Part shown: piece after piece, positions 33,680 to 44,836 of the stretch | How the letters are laid out: every line of letters begins with the position of its first letter | How positions within the stretch are numbered: the first letter of the stretch is position 1 | Source of the DNA: Piliocolobus tephrosceles | Lineage: Eukaryota > Chordata > Mammalia > Primates > Cercopithecidae | Reading direction: 5' to 3' | Assembly (NCBI RefSeq): GCF_002776525.5 | Contig: NC_045434.1 | Location: forward strand, 193,531,084-193,595,083 | DNA: 64,000 nucleotides | The notes under the pieces: generated by a model | What the model was told of the DNA's origin: nothing | What the model saw: only the letters and a program-made list of their open reading frames with translations | Database searches by the model: none | Translations under genes and position numbers: made by a program

Positions 33680-33895
33680 TATTTCTTTTTTTAACTCTTT
33701 CCAGAGTGTACGTGAAGATGGAATGAGACAGGAAGAGGCAGGCAAAGATACATTATGAAACGACTTGAGTATCATGCTAAATTGTTGGGACTTGATTCCT
33801 GAGAGCCACTGAAAGCTTTTAAGTAGGGAAGTAGATAAAGTGGAGGCAGAAGAGGCTAGAGACAGAGGGAAATTCAACAAATGACTGGGTAAATT
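33680..33895 (-). repeat. L2 fragment, inverted
   Basis: 'gagagccactgaaagctttt' and 'agtagggaagtagataaagt' are the L2 body in reverse orientation. Confidence 0.6.
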
Positions 33896-34138
33896 CAGGT
33901 TATCAGTGAATATTCACAATGGGAATCCCTAGGGAAGCTGAAATCAATACTGAGCAGAGAAACTTGAAAAGCCTTGCAACCAAGGTTTAAGAACTCCTGC
34001 TGCCCTTAGTTTCTCTAGCTTACTCTCACTAGCACACTTCTTATTAATGCAGGCAGTTGCATATTGGAGCCTAAAGGCATTTTTTAATAATATACCTCCT
34101 TTGGCCCACTTTGATAAATGGTAATAGAACCAAAATAA

Positions 34139-34752
34139 GGCCGAGCACAGTGGCTCACACCTGTAATTCCAGTACTTTGGGAGCCCGAGGCGGGTGGATT
34201 ACCTGAGGTCAGGAGTTCGAGACCAGCCTGACCAACATGGTGAAACTCCATCTCTACAAAAAATAGAAAAAAAAAAAAAAAAATTGGCCAGGCACGGTGG
34301 CTCATGCCTGTAATCCCAGCACTATGGGAGGCTGAGGCAGGTGATCACCTGAGGTCAGGAGTTCGAGACCAGCCTGACCAACATGGAGAAACCCTGTCTC
34401 TACTAAAAATACAAAATTAGCCAGATATGGTGGCACATGCCTGTAATCCCAGCTACTCGGGAGGCTGAGGCAGGAGAATCACTTAAATCTGGGAGGCAGA
34501 GGTTGCAGTGAGCTGAGATCATGCCATGGCACTCCAGCCTGGGCAACAAGAGCAAAAAAGTCTGTCTCAAAAAAAAAAAAAAATTAGCTGGGCGTGGTGG
34601 CAGGTGCCTGTAATCCCAGCTACTTGGGAGGCTTAGGCAAGAGAATTGCTTGAACCCGGGAGGCAGAGGTTGCGGTGAGCCGAGATTGCCCCATGGCACT
34701 CCAGCCTGGGTGACAGAGCAAGACTCCATCTCAAAAAAAAGAAAAAAAAAAA
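34139..34752 (+). mobile_element. AluS split by another AluS (34286-34583)
   Basis: Left outer part 34139-34285 and right outer part 34584-34752; a complete second copy with its own A-tail sits in the central A-rich linker. Confidence 0.93.
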
Positions 34753-34859
34753 GAACTGAAATAAAATAGAGAAGAGAGATTAACATCTGGCAAGTATCTC
34801 AATAAAACATGTTCAAAATTAAATTCTTAATTCTGTTTTTTCTGTTCCCATAAGTGGTT

Positions 34860-35165
34860 CAATCATACCATCCAGTATCTCAAAGCAGAATCCTAAGTGC
34901 TGCTGTCATTCTCTTAGCCTTCTCCATTTCCCCTCCTAACCAAATCCATCTGTTAACCCTATACAGTCTACTACCAAAATATATTTAGAACCAGTCTATT
35001 TTTCAGCTTCTCTACTGCTATTACGTTTGTATGAGTCTTCTTCACTTCTCACTTAAATCACATCCTAGAATGATTTGGCTTTTGCCTGCCTCACTAACCT
35101 CCGCCCTTGGAGGTTACCCAATTTGACAATAGTTCACACACTAAAAAGGATCTTAAGTCCTTGAC
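34860..35165 (+). repeat. L2 fragment
   Basis: 'ccaaatccatctgttaaccc' and 'ctaccaaaatatatttagaa' match L2 interior. Confidence 0.65.
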
Positions 35166-35169
35166 TGAA

Positions 35170-35850
35170 CATGCCCCAACAGAAATGAAATTCTAAAACA
35201 GCTTACAATCTTTATCTGCATTTCTAGACTTATAGTGACCAGAACACTCCTACAGTAAGTAGTGGGGCTACTCTAGTAAGAAAGACAAACTTAGTCTCTG
35301 ACCTCCTGGATTTGATTCTCTATCTGAAGATTGTGGACAGTAATAGCCCCTCAGTTCTCAGTATTTATACTGCATCTTAAATCTTACATTCTATTTTACA
35401 TACAGCAATCTATTTTAGAGAGAAAGAATCTGTTAGAGATAGAAGATAATAATGGAATTTGAAACCATGTCATAAAATAAATAACTGAACGATATTGGGA
35501 CCTTTCGCCTAGAAAAAGAGAATTCAAAGCAGGAAAGTTATTGCAGCTCTAACAAATTTCAAGACCTGCTCAATTTCATGTGACTCCTAAGGGTAGAATT
35601 CATTAGTCCACAGAAATTACAAAGACTTAGTTTTCATCTAAATAAAATAAAAGGAAGAAATTCTTAATAATTAAATGAGCTGCTTGGGAATAGTGAACTT
35701 ATTATCACCAAAAATACTCACACAAGCTGAATGCCCATCTGTTGTAGATGCCAGAGAAAGGATTCTTCAAGTGGGTCCCTACATTAACTGAATTCTCAGG
35801 TCTTTACCAATGTTAAGATTTTACAAAAAGGAAGGAAGAATACAAAAGGG
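35170..35850. other. Intronic sequence without recognised features
   Basis: AT-rich single-copy sequence; no gene or repeat recognised. Confidence 0.5.
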
Positions 35851-35851
35851 G

Positions 35852-36142
35852 TTGGGCACAGTGGCTCACAGCTATAATCCCAACACTCTGGGGGACCAAA
35901 ACAGGACTATCACTTGAGACTAGGAGTTCCAAACCAGCCTGGGCAACATAGCAAGATCTTGTTTCTTAAAAAAATAAAAATAAAAAAATTAGCCGGGCAT
36001 GGTGGTGCATGCCTATAGTCATAGCTATCTGGGAGGCTGAGGCAGGAGAATTGCTTGAGCCCAGGAATTTGAGGCTGCAGTGAGGTATAACTGCACCATT
36101 GCACTCCAGCCTGGTAGACAGAGCAAGACCCTGTCTTTGAAA
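35852..36142 (+). mobile_element. AluJ
   Basis: Diverged; flanked by 'acaaaaggg' copies. Confidence 0.94.
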
Positions 36143-36188
36143 AATAAAAATAAACAAAAGGGACATTAGAATAGTTACACACAAATGG

Positions 36189-36502
36189 TTTTTTTTTTTT
36201 TTTTTTTTTTTTGAGACGGAGTCTCGCTATGTCACCCAGGCTGGAGTGCAGTGGCCGGATCTCAGCTCACTGCAAGCTCCGCCTCCCGGGTTCACGCCAT
36301 TCTCCTGCCTCAGCCTCCCGAGTAGCTGGGACTACAGGTGCCACCACCTCGCCCGGCTAGTTTTTTTTTTTTTGTATTTTTTTTAGTAGAGACTGGGTTT
36401 CACCGTGTTAGCCAGGATGGTCTCGATCTCCTGACCTCGTGATCCGCCCGTCTCGGCCTCCCAAAGTGCTGGGATTACAGGCTTGAGCCACCGCGCCCGG
36501 CC
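36189..36502 (-). mobile_element. AluY, cercopithecid YR-type
   Basis: Near-consensus with 'gtggccggatctcagctcac'; flanked by 'aaatgg'. Confidence 0.96.
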
Positions 36503-36966
36503 AAATGGGTTATTTTTTAAAGGGTATATTATTTCTCCCCCACCCCCAGTATCCCCGTGGACACCAGAGAAAGGCTACATTATAGATTCAGAGTTACCAT
36601 TTGGATTAGGAGAATAAGGAGGGGAAAGCAAAAGTGAAGGATAATAGGCCCTTTTACTTCTCTAGTCAGAGAACAGAATCTAGTGACATTCTTTCAGACA
36701 GAAAGAAAATATGTTCAAATATGAAGGTTTCAAAACTATGCTAAAAAATAGCTTCTTTCCTGATAAAAATCAATCCCCCAAAACCACAGGAAAGTATCTT
36801 TCCTTTCTAACTCAATTTAAGTACACTAATTAGCACCTCTAGAATAGGATAATCACCAATGTGGTCTTTGGATGAAAATGGTAATTTAAAATTTACAAAA
36901 GAGTTTCTTCAGAATTCTTCCTCTATCTTCTTGAAATTATTTGGATCTTAAATTACTCTTTATAAA

Positions 36967-37261
36967 GGCTTGCAGTGGCTCACACTTGTAATCCCAGCCC
37001 TTCGGGAGTCCAAGGTGGGATCATTGCTTGAGCCCAGGAGTTCAAGACCAGCCTGGGCAACATAGTGAGACCATGTCCGTAGTAAAGGGAAAAAAAAAAA
37101 AAAAAAAAAATTAGCCAAGCCTAGTTTCATGAGCCTGTGACATGAGGTGGGAGAACTGCCTCCTCCTGCCCAGGAGTTGGAGGCTGCAGTGAATCATCAT
37201 CACACTACTGCACTTCAGCCTGGGCAACAGAGCGAGACTCTGCCTAAAAAAAAAAAAAAAA
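36967..37261 (+). mobile_element. AluJ, rearranged
   Basis: Truncated 5' start 'cttgcagtggctcacacttg'; right arm altered around 37130-37165. Confidence 0.88.
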
Positions 37262-37642
37262 CTTGCCAAACTGAGTGAATCAGGAATGTCACTCAGCATG
37301 ATCATGCTGTTTTCAAAAACTTGGTTTTTAATTTAAGTCATTTCTATGGTGACTAATACCGCTGAATCAACTCATTCAAAGATATTTTTAAATAAACAAA
37401 CTCTTACTCATCTTCTTCTAAGAAGATGAAAATGCATTCTTTACTTCTCTAGAGAATTCAGGCATATACTTAAAAGATGTCTGAATATAGTCTAAAAGTA
37501 CACCACCTGGGCCCGGGCCCTCCCAGAAAATACACTACTGGATCAATGATTACTGAGCATCAGTGAAGACGATGTGAAACAAACAAAAAAAAAAATTCAT
37601 TTCCACGGAATTGAGTTTTATTCCTTTTAAGTGTCAAAGTGG

Positions 37643-37966
37643 GCTGGGTGCAGTGGCTCAAGCCTGTAATCCTAGCACACTTTGGGAAGCCTAAGCAGGC
37701 AAATCACTTGAGCCCAGGAGTTCAAGATCAGTCTGGTTTGGACAACATGGTGAAACCTTATCTCTATAAAGGATACAAAAAATTAGCTGGGCATGGTAGC
37801 ATGCACCTGTAGTCCCAGCTACAGGGGCAGGGTAGGGGTGGGTATGGAGTGGTGAGCCTGAGGTAGGAGGATCAGCTGAGCCCGGGAGGTCGAGGCTATA
37901 GTGAGCTGTGATCGCTGCACTCCAGACTGGGTGATGGAGTGAGACCCTGTCTCAAAAGAAAAAAAA
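37643..37966 (+). mobile_element. AluJ with extra G-rich insert
   Basis: Target duplication 'tgtcaaagt'. An unusual 'aggggcagggtaggggtggg' stretch at about 37822-37841 enlarges the right arm. Confidence 0.93.
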
Positions 37967-38388
37967 CTGTCAAAGTTTATTATTTGATCCATTCTAGACG
38001 GAAATCTTTATGAAATGGATCATATGCTTCCTTGTTTCATTTTTTAAATCTATAGACCATAATTGAGCCTTTATTGATATAGTCATCATTATGAACCTCA
38101 ATTACTATGCAGTGCTAATGTCCTCATGGGCTACTGACGTCTACAGGGATGATTAGCTCTTTCAGAAAGATATCTGAATACTGTGCTTTTTAATTTTTTG
38201 TATCTGCCTTTATTAGTTTCCTGTTTGCTCATTTGAAGAGTTAACTCACATTTCTTGCTGATGTCAAAGTGGCCTGCCAACAAGCATCTTCCAATGTCTC
38301 TTCTTCTAATCTGTTATTGGCTAATCTACATTGATTCAGAAACCAGATACCCAAGTGTGTTAAAATTTTGTCTAAAGAATAAATGCAG

Positions 38389-38699
38389 CCGGGCGCGGTA
38401 GCTCATGCCTGTAATCCCAACACTTTGAGAAGCCGAAGCAGGTGGATCACTTGAGGTCAGGAGTTCAGGACCAGCCTGGTCAACATGGTGAAACCCCGTC
38501 TCCCTAAAAATACAAAAATTAGCCAGGCGTGGTGGCAGGCACCTGTAATCCCAGCTACTTGGGAGGGTGAGGCAGAAGAATCACTTGAACCTGGAAGTTA
38601 GAGGTTGTAGTGAGCCAAGATCGTGCCACTGCTCTCCAGCCTGGGCGACAGAGGGAGACTGTCCCAAAAAAAGAGAAAAAAAAGAAGAAAAAAAGAAAG
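38389..38699 (+). mobile_element. AluS
   Basis: 'gccgggcgcggtagctcatg' to mixed A/G tail. Confidence 0.94.
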
Positions 38700-38708
38700 A
38701 TTAAATGT

Positions 38709-39003
38709 GGCCGGGTGCAGTGGCTCATGCCTGTAATTCCAGCACTTTGGGAGGCCAAGGCGGGCAGATCACCTGAGGTCAGGAGTTCGAGACCAGCCTG
38801 GCCAACATGGTGAAACCCTGTCTCTACTGAAAATACAAAAATCAGCCAGGCGTAGTGGCATGCACCTGTAATCCCAGCTACTCAGGAGGCTGAGGCAGGA
38901 GAATCGTTTGAACCTGGGAGGTGTAGGTTGCAGTGAGCCGAGATTGCACTTTTGCACTTCAGCCTGGGCGACACAGCAAGACTCCATCTCCAAAAAAAAA
39001 AAG
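38709..39003 (+). mobile_element. AluS
   Basis: 'ggccgggtgcagtggctcat' to A-tail, directly after the previous copy. Confidence 0.95.
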
Positions 39004-39615
39004 AGTAAATACTAAGGAAGAGTAAGAATAATGATTCACATTACTGGACAACTTCAATGCGTGGATTTTATGAAATCACTTTGAGCTCTTCAAGTACCAC
39101 GTAAGCCTACTTTGACGTTTCCATTACATTGTGTCTAGTTGAGGCTATAAGGTAAGTGACCTTCAGATCAATCACACCATGACCATTCTCTTTCAAAATT
39201 GAGATTAAAAGTTTTTAATGCTGTTATTTATATAAAGTGTTGTATCCATATAAACTCTCCCAGAAATCATAAAACAATGGAATAATTTAGCATGAAAATG
39301 TAACTGAAAGGAAGGAGAACCACACATAAAACGCTTACTAGCCTTAAAAATTTCAAGATAAATATAAACAAAGCCTGATGATTTCTAGCTACGAAGGGGT
39401 TTTAGTTAACAGTATGGAACTTTTCTTACTCTATTATTTTTAGTTGCTTAGAGCCAACTCAATCTAACAATATTTAAGATTTCTAAACTTAAATACCCTA
39501 AGATTATTTTGGTAAATTTCACTTTAACCAGAAAACTAGAGTAAATTAACTATCAAATATCATCTAGTAAGAATACAAGTGGGAATCACAAACGTGAACT
39601 GGATCATGCATTGTT
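39004..39615. other. Intronic sequence without recognised features
   Basis: AT-rich single-copy sequence; nothing recognised. Confidence 0.5.
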
Positions 39616-39928
39616 TTTTTGTTTTGTTTTGTTTTTTTTTTTTTTGAGACGGAGTCTTGCTCTGTCACCAGGGCTGAAGTGCAGTGGCCGGATCTCAGCT
39701 CACTGCAAGCTCCGCCTCCCGGGTCCACGCCATTCTCCTGCCTCAGCCTCCCGAGTAGCTGGGACTACAGGCGCCCGCCACCTCGCCCGGCTAGTTTTTT
39801 GTATTTTTTAGTAAAGACGGGGGTTTCACCGAGTTAGCCAGGATGGTCTCGATCTCCTGACCTCGTGATCCGCCCGTCTCGGCCTCCCAGAGTGCTGGGA
39901 TTACAGGCTTGAGCCACCGCGCCCGGCC
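39616..39928 (-). mobile_element. AluY, cercopithecid YR-type
   Basis: Near-consensus with 'gtggccggatctcagctcac' and 'gcttgagccaccgcgcccgg'. Confidence 0.96.
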
Positions 39929-40258
39929 ATCATGGATTATTTTAGCAGATACGCTGGAAATTGGAACAGACGCAGCAGTTGTCTGTCACCATTGTTAAGT
40001 ATGAAAAATATACTGCAGGCCACCAGAAAATACAATACTGACACAGACATAAGATTTAGTACCAGTTTGAATATTTCAAATAATCCACTATCTTCTGAAA
40101 GTATTCAATAAAATTATTGACTAAGCTTGATGACAGTTTTCTCTCTCAGAAAAGCCTCTACTATGGTGAACTGAATTCTGAACAGTAAACAATAACTTTT
40201 TGGTGATGTGAACGTATCAGAAACTTTGGCGAAGAATAATAATTTCACACAGTTTTGT

Positions 40259-40562
40259 TTTTTTTGTTTGTTTTTTTGTTTTGAGACGGAGTCTCACTCT
40301 GTCACCCAGGCTGGAGTCCAGTGGCACTATCTCGGCTCACTGCAAGCTCCACCTCCCGGGTTCACACCATTCTCCTGCCTCAGTTTCCCGAGTAGCTGAA
40401 ACTACAGGCACCCGCCACCATGCCTGGCTAATTTTTTGTATTTTTAGTAGAGATGGGGTTTCACCGTGTTAGCCAGGATGGTCACGATCTCCTGACCTCG
40501 TGATCCACCCGCCTCGGTCTCCCAAAGTGCTGGGATTACAGGCGTGAGCCACTGCACCCGGC
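40259..40562 (-). mobile_element. AluY
   Basis: Inverted; flanked by variants of 'aatttcaacagttttta'. Confidence 0.95.
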
Positions 40563-40656
40563 TAATTTCAACAGTTTTTATACTAAGAAAAGAGGTCACA
40601 GTCAAACATGTAAGCTTACTACAAATAAATTCTAAAAACATTTAAAGAAAAGGCAT

Positions 40657-41268
40657 GGGCTGGACATGTTGGCTCACACCTGTAATCCCAACACTTTGGA
40701 AGGCTGAGGCGGGTGGATCACTTGAGGTCAGGAGGTAGAGATCAACCTAGCCAACATGGTAAGACCCTATCTCTATTAAAAATATAAAAATTGGCCGGGC
40801 ACGGTGGATCAAGTCTGTAATCCCAGCACTTTGGGAGGCCGAGACGAGCGGATCACTAGGTCAGGAGATCGAGACCATCCTGGCTAACGCGGTGAAACCC
40901 CGTCTCTACTAAAAAATACAAAAAAAAAAAAAAACTAGCTGGGCGAGGTGGTGGGCGCCTGTAGTCCCAGCTACTCCGGAGGCTGAGNNNNNNNNNNNNN
41001 NNNNNNNNNNNNNNNNNNNNNNNNNNNNNNNNNNNNNNNNNNNNNNNNNNNNNNNNNNNNNNNNNNNNNNNNNNNNNNNNNNNNNNNATATATATATATA
41101 TATATATAAATTTACAAGGTATGGTGATGGGTGTCTGTAATCCCAGCTACTGGGGAGAGTGAGGTACAAGAATCGCTTGAACCCAGGAGGTTGCAGTGAG
41201 CTGAGATTGTGCCACTGTACCACAGCTTGGGTGACAGGGCAAGACTCAGTCTTAAAAAAAAAAAAAAA
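40657..41268 (+). mobile_element. AluS split by a younger AluY and an assembly gap
   Basis: Outer left 40657-40792, outer right about 41109-41268. The inner AluY starts at 40793 ('ggccgggcacggtggatcaa') and runs into the 100-N gap. Confidence 0.9.
40988..41087. other. Assembly gap, 100 N
   Basis: Exactly 100 unknown bases, the usual placeholder for a gap of unknown size. The left flank is a young Alu, the right flank a TA repeat. Confidence 0.99.
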
Positions 41269-41269
41269 A

Positions 41270-41576
41270 GGGTTGGGCGCAGTGGCTTAGGCCTGTAATC
41301 CCAGCACTTTGGGAGGCCGAGACGGGCAAATCACAAGGTCAGGAGATCGAGACCATCCTGGCTAACACGGTGAAACCCGTCTCTACTAAAAATACACACA
41401 AAAAATTAGCCAGGCATGGTGGCAGGTGCCTGTAGTCCCAGTTACTCGGGAGGCTGAGGCAGAAGAATGGCGGGAACCCGGGAGGCGGAGCTTCCAGTGA
41501 GCCGAGATCACACCACTACACTCCAGCCTGGGTGACATAGCAAGACTCTGTCTCAAAAAAATATATAAAAATAAAA
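41270..41576 (+). mobile_element. AluY
   Basis: 'ttgggcgcagtggcttaggc' to A/T tail. Confidence 0.95.
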
Positions 41577-41689
41577 AAATAAGGCATGATTGCATGCCCA
41601 AAGATTCTGTAAGAATATAGAACTTGTTAGGATAAAGCAATTCTAGAAAGTGAAGTTCATTTAGTTTCTGTTTTTTGTTTCTTTTGGAG

Positions 41690-41989
41690 TTTTTTTTTTT
41701 TTTTTTTGAGACAGAGTATCACTTTATCCCCCAGGCTGGAGTCCAGTGGTGTGATCTCGGCTCACTGCAACTTCTGCCTCCTGGGTTCAAGCGACTCTCG
41801 CGTCTTAGCCTCCTGAGTAGCTGGGGATTACAGGTGTGCGTCACCATTCACAACTAAATTTTGTATTTTTAGTAGAGACAGGGTCTCACCATGTTGGCCA
41901 GGCTGGTCTCGAACTCCTGGCGTCAGGTGATCCACCTGCCTCAGCCTCCCAAAGGGCTGGGATTATAGGTGTGAGCCACTGTGCCCAGC
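41690..41989 (-). mobile_element. AluS
   Basis: Flanked by 'tcatttagttt' copies (about 41658 and 41991). Confidence 0.94.
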
Positions 41990-42004
41990 CTCATTTAGTT
42001 TTAT

Positions 42005-42068
42005 AATTGTAGTTTTTGCCATTGAAAGTAACAGCAAAAACTGCAATTACTTTTGCACCAACCTAATA
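42005..42068 (+). mobile_element. 5'-truncated MADE1 with most of its hairpin
   Basis: 'tttttgccattgaaagtaac' followed by 'agcaaaaactgcaattactt' and 'ttgcaccaacctaata'. The first and second halves are complementary, so RNA from either strand could fold into a hairpin. MADE1 copies are the source of the miR-548 family; nothing here shows processing. The left ~18 bases of the consensus are missing. Confidence 0.85.
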
Positions 42069-42233
42069 CATTTCACAGTTTTATATCAAGTGTCAGGTTC
42101 TTTTTTAAGCGTTGGGAATATGGCAGTGGAATTTTCTCTATGCAATCATAAATGTTTAGAAAAACATGAGGAAATGAGTAAAGACAGTCATAAAGAGTGA
42201 GGATATTATAAAGACATATGTACAAAAACGGAG

Positions 42234-42530
42234 GTTTTTTTTGTTTGTTTTTTGAGATAGAGTCTCGCTCTATCGCTAGGCTGGACTGCAGTGGCATGAT
42301 CACAGCTGACTGCAACCTCCACCTCCTGGGCTTAAATGATCCTCCCACCTCAGCCTCCCAGATTGCTGGGACTACAGGAGCACCACCACACCCAGGTAAT
42401 TTTTGTATTTTTAGTAGATACGGGGTTTCACCACGTTGGCCAGGATAGTCTCGATCTCTTAACCTCGTGATCTGCGTGCCTCAGCCTCCCAAATTGCTGG
42501 GATTACAGGCGTGAGCCACCATGCCTGGCC
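42234..42530 (-). mobile_element. AluS
   Basis: Flanked by 'caaaaacg(g/a)ag' variants. Confidence 0.94.
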
Positions 42531-42589
42531 AAAAACGAAGTTTTAAAAACAATCTTGTAAAGGAATATCTACAAAAATAATGGCCAATA

Positions 42590-42786
42590 GTCTGGCCAAC
42601 ATGGTGAAAACCTACTAAAAATACAAAACTTTTCCAGGCGTGGTGGTGCACGCCTGTAATCCCAGCTATTCGGGAGGCTGAGGAACGAAAATCACTTGAA
42701 CCGGGGAGGCAGTGTTTGCAGTGAGCTAGATCGCGCCACTGCACTCCAGCCTGGGTGACAGAGGAAGACTCAAAAAAAAAAAAAAG
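42590..42786 (+). mobile_element. Alu, 5'-truncated
   Basis: Starts at 'tctggccaacatggtgaaaa' and runs to A-tail. Confidence 0.92.
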
Positions 42787-42828
42787 GCTAAGGCCTATTA
42801 AAGAATGGAGCTTAAAAGAAAAAAAAGG

Positions 42829-42990
42829 CTGGGCTCAGTGGCTCATGTGTGTAATCCCATCTACTTAGATGGCTGAGGTGGGAGGATCATTTAAGCCCAG
42901 GAGGTGGAGGTTGCAGTCAGCTGTGATCATGCCACTGCACTCCAGCCTCGGAAACAGAGTAAAACCTTGTCTCAAAAAATGAAAATTAAA
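42829..42990 (+). mobile_element. Alu with central deletion
   Basis: Left-arm start joined to right-arm end; about 160 bp. Confidence 0.88.
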
Positions 42991-43280
42991 AATTAAAAAA
43001 TTAAAAACTGCTGAAAACGGCAGGTGGTAAGGGGGAGAAAGAAAGGAAGGTCAAATTCAGACTACACCTTGAGAGAAAAACAGAATAGTGGGTCAGAAGC
43101 AAAATTACCAAAGGTTAAATATCCCCAGATCCTTAAACTGTTCCTTATATTAAATAGTTTACCAGTTCCTCACCATTCTAAACATCTTCTCCCAAACAGA
43201 TTCCAAAGTATCAGCATCTTTCTTTCAAATGAGGTATTCGGAACCAAACACATTTTCCTGAAGGACTGGAATCATAAAAG

Positions 43281-43570
43281 GGCTGGGCGTGGTGGCTCAC
43301 GCCTGTAATCCCGGCACTTTGGAAGGCTGAGGCGGGCGGATCACAAGGTCAGGAGATCAAGACCATCCTGGCTAACATGGTGAAACCCCATCTCTACTAA
43401 AAATACAAAAAATTAGCCAGGCGTGGTGGCAGGCACCTGTAGTCCCAGCTACTTGGGAGGCTGAGGCAGGAGAATGGTGTGAACCCAGGAGGTGGAACTT
43501 GCAGTGAGCCGAGATCACACCACTGCACACCAGCCTGGGCAACAGAGCGAGACTCCGTCTCAAAAAAAAA
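43281..43570 (+). mobile_element. AluY
   Basis: 'ggctgggcgtggtggctcac' to A-tail. Confidence 0.95.
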
Positions 43571-43964
43571 GGTTCTCATATGAATCTATCTTTATAACCT
43601 GATTCTGAACTGAAAATTGAAGTTAGTTCTCAGTAAAGAAAGTTGCATGATTCTATTAAAACTTCAGTTAGATCACTCCACTGACCAGAAACCTTCCAAA
43701 GACATTTCCTGCCATTCAGAATAAAGGCCAAAGTCCTTGCAATTGCCTACCCTGTTCCAGCTACCTTGGTCTCCTCGTTGTTTATTAAACATGGTAAGCA
43801 TGTTATTTGCCAGGACCTTAGGATCTATGGTTTCTTCTGCCTGGAAGGCTACCTCCCAGATGCCATGAGGCCTGCTTCCTTTGAGTTTTTACTCAAACAT
43901 CACCTCCAGTGAGGCTTTCCTTAGTCACCCTGCCTAAAATTGGAGGCCCAACTGCATTTCATTT

Positions 43965-44439
43965 TGTTTGGACCAACGGAGGCAAGATGGTGCACTTCCG
44001 GGTTCTTCTTAACCACCAACTCTTCCCGCGCACGCGAAAAGGCAGCCGGCGCCCGGGAGGGTGCAGACCAACTGGGCATGCGCCAGGTGACGTCAATCTG
44101 AAGAGACCAAGATTTACTTGGTCGCACCTGCGGAACGCCCCTGACACGCCCATGCCCCACCTATTGCCCTCCCACTCCTAGAAAAGCCGCTCTCCGCCAT
44201 TGAGCCGCCCGGCCTTCTCACAGCCCGGCGGACTTCCCAGCTTCCCAGTCCTGTCGGGACGTCGGAACTCCCTCCGAGAGCTTGGGGGAGGGGAACTCTG
44301 CCGGCCTTCTTTGCCGGAGGCCGACAGACTTCTTCTCCACACCTTAGGTTACTAAAATAAACTAGCAGTTTTGCGCCTGACCTTTGCCTACTTGCTGGTT
44401 CTTTTGTGCTCGCTCTGGTGGTCTTAGAAAAACAAGACA
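43965..44439 (+). repeat. 5' LTR of the ERV
   Basis: 475 bp, begins TGTTTGGACC and ends AACAAGACA. GC-rich U3 with 'caagatgg' (YY1-like) near the start and 'gtgacgtca' (CRE-like) at about 44087-44095. Polyadenylation signal AATAAA at about 44356, followed by a T/G-rich end. Confidence 0.93.
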
Positions 44440-44441
44440 GA

Positions 44442-44459
44442 TGGTGCCGAACCCGGGAG
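44442..44459 (+). other. Retroviral primer binding site, tRNA-Phe-like
   Basis: 'tggtgccgaacccgggag' starts two bases after the 5' LTR. It is complementary to the 3' end of tRNA-Phe apart from one missing A in the 'gaaaccc' stretch, which is why I call the element HERV-F-like. Confidence 0.75.
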
Positions 44460-44836
44460 GAGACCCCTCCTCAGGGCCCCCAGGGTCCGGGGAGCCTTCT
44501 CCTCCTCGTTCCACGCCGCGGACGGACCAGGACCTGAGACCCGCTTCGCTCACTCTCATGGCCTCTCTGGGGTAAGTGCCCTTGTCTCCTCTTTACCACC
44601 CTCGGCCAAAATCCTGCGCAGGTCCGAGGTCCATTTTGAGCCACCAAGTGGCTTGGAAGCCACCACGTGGCTTCGGAGACCCTTGCAGGACGGAGACGTC
44701 CGCCTGAAGGTACTCTCCACTTTGGCTTCAAGAGCCTCCAGTCTGTCTCTGCTGGTTCCAAAGGACGCTTTGAAGCCAGGCAGAGATCCACTTCCATTTC
44801 CATTGTGTCCATTGTGTGTCGGTAAAGAGGAAACAA

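Noticed and set aside
37509..37520. Perfect palindrome 'gggcccgggccc'
   Set aside because: Too short and isolated to support a functional claim.
43909..44181. A plus-strand frame over the ERV LTR start
   Set aside because: It crosses the L2/LTR boundary and has no protein similarity that I recognise.
43965..44230. Possible CpG-island promoter for a host gene
   Set aside because: The GC/CpG richness belongs to the young ERV LTR and is repeated in the 3' LTR.
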